From NCBI GenBank assembly GCA_040758525.1, contig JBFLVQ010000444.1:1-8079 (forward strand): a DNA stretch of 8,079 nucleotides, read 5' to 3'. The notes beneath the pieces were generated by a model, which searched no databases, was not told where the DNA came from, and saw only the letters and a list, made by a program, of their open reading frames with translations. The number at the start of each line of letters is the position of its first letter. Positions within the stretch are counted from its first letter, which is position 1. The position numbers and the translations under genes are program-made. The DNA is from JBFLVQ01 sp040758525. GTDB lineage: Bacteria > Acidobacteriota > Blastocatellia > Chloracidobacteriales > JADJPF01. Shown here piece after piece: positions 5,849-8,079 of the stretch.

Positions 5849-8079
5849 CTATTCATTTTTAAGATTACTAGCTTTCGCAATACGCATCTGAACTAACTCT
5901 TGGACCGCCTCATAAACCCCTTCACGTTCGCCAACAGTCAATCCTAATATGTCATAAATGATCGAATCGAGCATTATACGCTCTTTTGAGGGCGTTAAAA
6001 CATCCCACTCTGCTCCGGCAAAAAGCTGCTCGCTGATGGCCGGAATCAGTGTCGGATCAAGACAGAGTAATTGGGCAACCTCATAGGTTTGCAGCTTAAG
6101 CAGACCGCCACCGAAATTGGCCCGCCCAGCAACATTGATGATAAGTTGACAGATAGTAGCATTGAGTGCGGCACATAACGGTAATACTAAAGTATCGGAA
6201 ATATGAATCTCTTGAAAATTATCACTGGCATAGCAGTTATAATCTGTATAGAAGGTCCTTGCCGTAGAGTCTATCAGGTAATTGAAATGTAGACGCGCCA
6301 GAACTCGTCTCCCCAATCTCCACCAATGCGTACGTGCACAACAACTTGGTCTATAATGATAGCCTTGTGCTTCACCCCATTCTATGTATGCCTGGGCAGC
6401 AGTACCACTAAGTTCATCTTTATCCAGATCACAAATAAAAATTTTATGCTGGAGATTTGCTACATCTATCTGTAACTGTGCATATTGGCGGGGACTCTTG
6501 AGGATTGGTGATAAGAATCTCTCTTCCATTCCCCACTGAGATAGGCTATCTCTTTCTAGATAGAAGAAATCGTTTGCCCCGGTTGTAATGCCACGTCGTA
6601 CTATCGCAATATCACCCAAACGTTTTAACTTACCTTTACCTCGCTGCAAAATTGTCTGGTATATTTCTGGTACACGTAGATGTTTTCCCAAATAAGAGAC
6701 TGTTTTTAGCAGTGGCACAGTAGTTTTATTAGCTATATCAGCAAGAAGATCTTTTTGATTAACAGCAGCAACAGCAAATTCATCATTATTAACACTGTCA
6801 TTAACAGATTCTATATTGATAAAAAGATCCCCAGTGTTAGCCTGTTGAAAAGGGATCTTGAGACTTATCAATCGTACTATATTATCTAGTCCTGGTAGCC
6901 AAGATTGATCCCGTGAAGAGAGTAGAACTATCACAGTATTGATATCTGCCTTGGTAAAGGATCGTTTCGTCTGGTTATCTAACACCATTTTCATGTGGCA
7001 ATGTTTTAATAGGAACTCTTGCAAAAACCTACCGTAGCCAACATTCAACCAGGAGTTTGAAGTAATAAAACAGAGTGTGCCATTCGATTTTAACAGAGCC
7101 AGACAACGAAAGAAGAAATAGATATAGAGATCGCTTTTGGCATCGAGGCGGCGTAATGGTCTACCCTGTCGCGATCTACCGAAAAACTCTGGGAATGCAT
7201 GATAGATTGAGTGCGCCAGTTTTGCCTTATAGGCTCGCTTGCTCTCTTGTGCTGCCTCCTGATAGGGTATACCTGGATCGTGTATACTCTCTTGTCGCAC
7301 ATATGGAGGATTACCAATAATCAGATCAAAATCTCCTTTCACCTTCTCGAATCCTTCTAACAGACTATCTAGGCATTCAATATTGAAAAGTTCCTGCAAC
7401 ATCAGTTTGTCATATGGTAAATTACTATTGGTATCTGGCTTATCAGCAATTAACGCCAGCCAGAGCCGCTGGCGAGCTATTTGACAAGCCCATTCCATTG
7501 TATCTATTCCATAAAGATTATTGCTAATGATACGTCTTTTACGTTCACTAACATTCTCCTTAATACCTAATTGTGTAGCAGCACGAGCTTGCAACTGATC
7601 AAGGATACGCAACTGGGCAACCAGGAAAGAGCCGCTTCCACAGGCTGGATCAAACACTCGTATAATTCTTAGTAATTCAGCAATATCTCGCCATAATCCT
7701 GCATCTGTGAGCGCTTGATCAGCACAAACTTGCTCCTGCCAAGAAAGTGCAAATACTGCTTGATAGAGTAGTCGCTTATCCTTGCCAATATGATTAGCAA
7801 GATAATCTACTAAAGCCAGGCGAGACATTAAATCTATCTCTGTGCGATCAGTATAGAAGATACCTGCACGTGCACGCGCACCTGCACCTGCACTATCGCC
7901 CCAATCTACTAGTTGTTCAGATACTTTCCCCATTATTTCAGGATCTATTGCCATTTCACGATCAAAAGGGCTGTCTTCAAAGATCGTGAAATTGAAGTTT
8001 GATAAAAATCTTTTCTGAAGATCGTCTGTTAAAGAGGTAGATGGCCTGAAACTTTGTAGCAAACTCTCATTGATCACTT
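5849..8079 (-). CDS. Eco57I-like adenine-specific DNA methyltransferase, probably type IIG; 5' end cut by the window edge
   Basis: The visible part is 742 residues counted from an in-frame GTG at 8077. That GTG is almost certainly internal. The first visible residues already resemble the linker before the methylase domain, and family members usually have several hundred more residues before it, often a nuclease domain. Numbered from the GTG, the pre-methylase YTxRTE segment is at 75-80, and SAM-binding motif I FDPACGSG is at 142-149. The catalytic NPPY is at 256-259, preceded by DLIIG. The TaqI-C/Eco57I-type target recognition region spans about 485-670 and starts with LGDIAIVRRGITTGANDFFYL-like sequence. 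The protein would methylate N6 of adenine at a specific site. If a nuclease domain lies upstream, it would also cut unmodified DNA. No separate restriction gene is in view. A hexamer repeat at 7862-7891 lengthens the linker before motif I. Confidence 0.9.
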   Translation of the reverse strand, partial: VINESLLQSFRPSTSLTDDLQKRFLSNFNFTIFEDSPFDREMAIDPEIMGKVSEQLVDWGDSAGAGARARAGIFYTDRTEIDLMSRLALVDYLANHIGKDKRLLYQAVFALSWQEQVCADQALTDAGLWRDIAELLRIIRVFDPACGSGSFLVAQLRILDQLQARAATQLGIKENVSERKRRIISNNLYGIDTMEWACQIARQRLWLALIADKPDTNSNLPYDKLMLQELFNIECLDSLLEGFEKVKGDFDLIIGNPPYVRQESIHDPGIPYQEAAQESKRAYKAKLAHSIYHAFPEFFGRSRQGRPLRRLDAKSDLYIYFFFRCLALLKSNGTLCFITSNSWLNVGYGRFLQEFLLKHCHMKMVLDNQTKRSFTKADINTVIVLLSSRDQSWLPGLDNIVRLISLKIPFQQANTGDLFINIESVNDSVNNDEFAVAAVNQKDLLADIANKTTVPLLKTVSYLGKHLRVPEIYQTILQRGKGKLKRLGDIAIVRRGITTGANDFFYLERDSLSQWGMEERFLSPILKSPRQYAQLQIDVANLQHKIFICDLDKDELSGTAAQAYIEWGEAQGYHYRPSCCARTHWWRLGRRVLARLHFNYLIDSTARTFYTDYNCYASDNFQEIHISDTLVLPLCAALNATICQLIINVAGRANFGGGLLKLQTYEVAQLLCLDPTLIPAISEQLFAGAEWDVLTPSKERIMLDSIIYDILGLTVGEREGVYEAVQELVQMRIAKASNLKNE
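7862..7891 (-). repeat. Five in-frame hexamer repeats inside the methylase gene
   Basis: On the plus strand five consecutive hexamers read ACCTGC, ACGTGC, ACGCGC, ACCTGC, ACCTGC. On the coding strand they give alternating Ala with Gly or Arg (AGAGARARAG) at residues 63-72 of the visible protein, directly before the FYTDRTE segment. Hexamer changes keep the frame, so copy-number changes would alter linker length rather than switch the gene off. Confidence 0.7.

Noticed and set aside
8075..8077. GTG at 8077 as the true start of the methylase.
   Set aside because: It sits two bases from the window edge with no visible ribosome binding site, and the protein from here would lack the long N-terminal part usual in the family.
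5849..8079. The methylase as BREX PglX or DISARM DrmMI.
   Set aside because: The methylase core is shared by all these families, but no BREX or DISARM partner gene is present downstream. The C-terminal recognition region reads as an ordinary Eco57I/TaqI type. The upstream side is outside the window, so this is not fully excluded.

Overview
The window looks like a bacterial chromosome segment. The genes on the minus strand are about 40-45% GC where I hand-counted sample lines. Positions 1-210 are about 57% GC and have different content. No feature fixes the taxon. A large sensor protein ending in a Hanks-type Ser/Thr kinase, a Tat-exported PLP enzyme and an Eco57I-like methylase together would fit an environmental Gram-negative-type bacterium. 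Acidobacteriota (Blastocatellia) is my guess from the wording of the kinase domain; treat it as inference.

Layout. Positions 1-210 (plus strand) hold the right end of an IS200/IS605-family element. It has the last 19 codons of a Y1 transposase (tnpA), then about 150 nt of strongly self-complementary DNA, a GC-rich terminal hairpin and a TCAA motif that may be the cleavage site. No tnpB lies between tnpA and this end. Positions 211-271 are a short spacer with a stem-loop that overlaps the end of the kinase gene.

The rest is four co-oriented minus-strand genes, in transcription order. First is an Eco57I-like adenine-specific DNA methyltransferase, probably of type IIG style, whose 5' end lies beyond the window edge (5849-8079). 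Next is a small Trp-rich protein of unknown family (5531-5764). Then comes a class-V PLP-dependent aminotransferase-fold protein with a twin-arginine signal (4182-5492). Last is a 1269-residue receptor kinase (272-4081) with signal peptide, fourteen propeller blades, a Y_Y_Y domain, one membrane helix, a coiled coil and a Ser/Thr kinase domain.

How they may work together. Gaps of 38 to 100 nt allow co-transcription, but the 100-nt gap before the kinase has a weak promoter candidate, as does the region before the small gene. The methylase is a DNA modification/defence type gene with no obvious link to the others. The PLP enzyme and the kinase sensor would both act at the periplasmic side of the membrane. 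A functional link between those two is possible but unproven. The most notable item is the receptor kinase, which has the sensor layout of a hybrid two-component system with the histidine kinase replaced by a Ser/Thr kinase. The second is the tnpA-adjacent structured end, which could encode an omega-RNA-like transcript.
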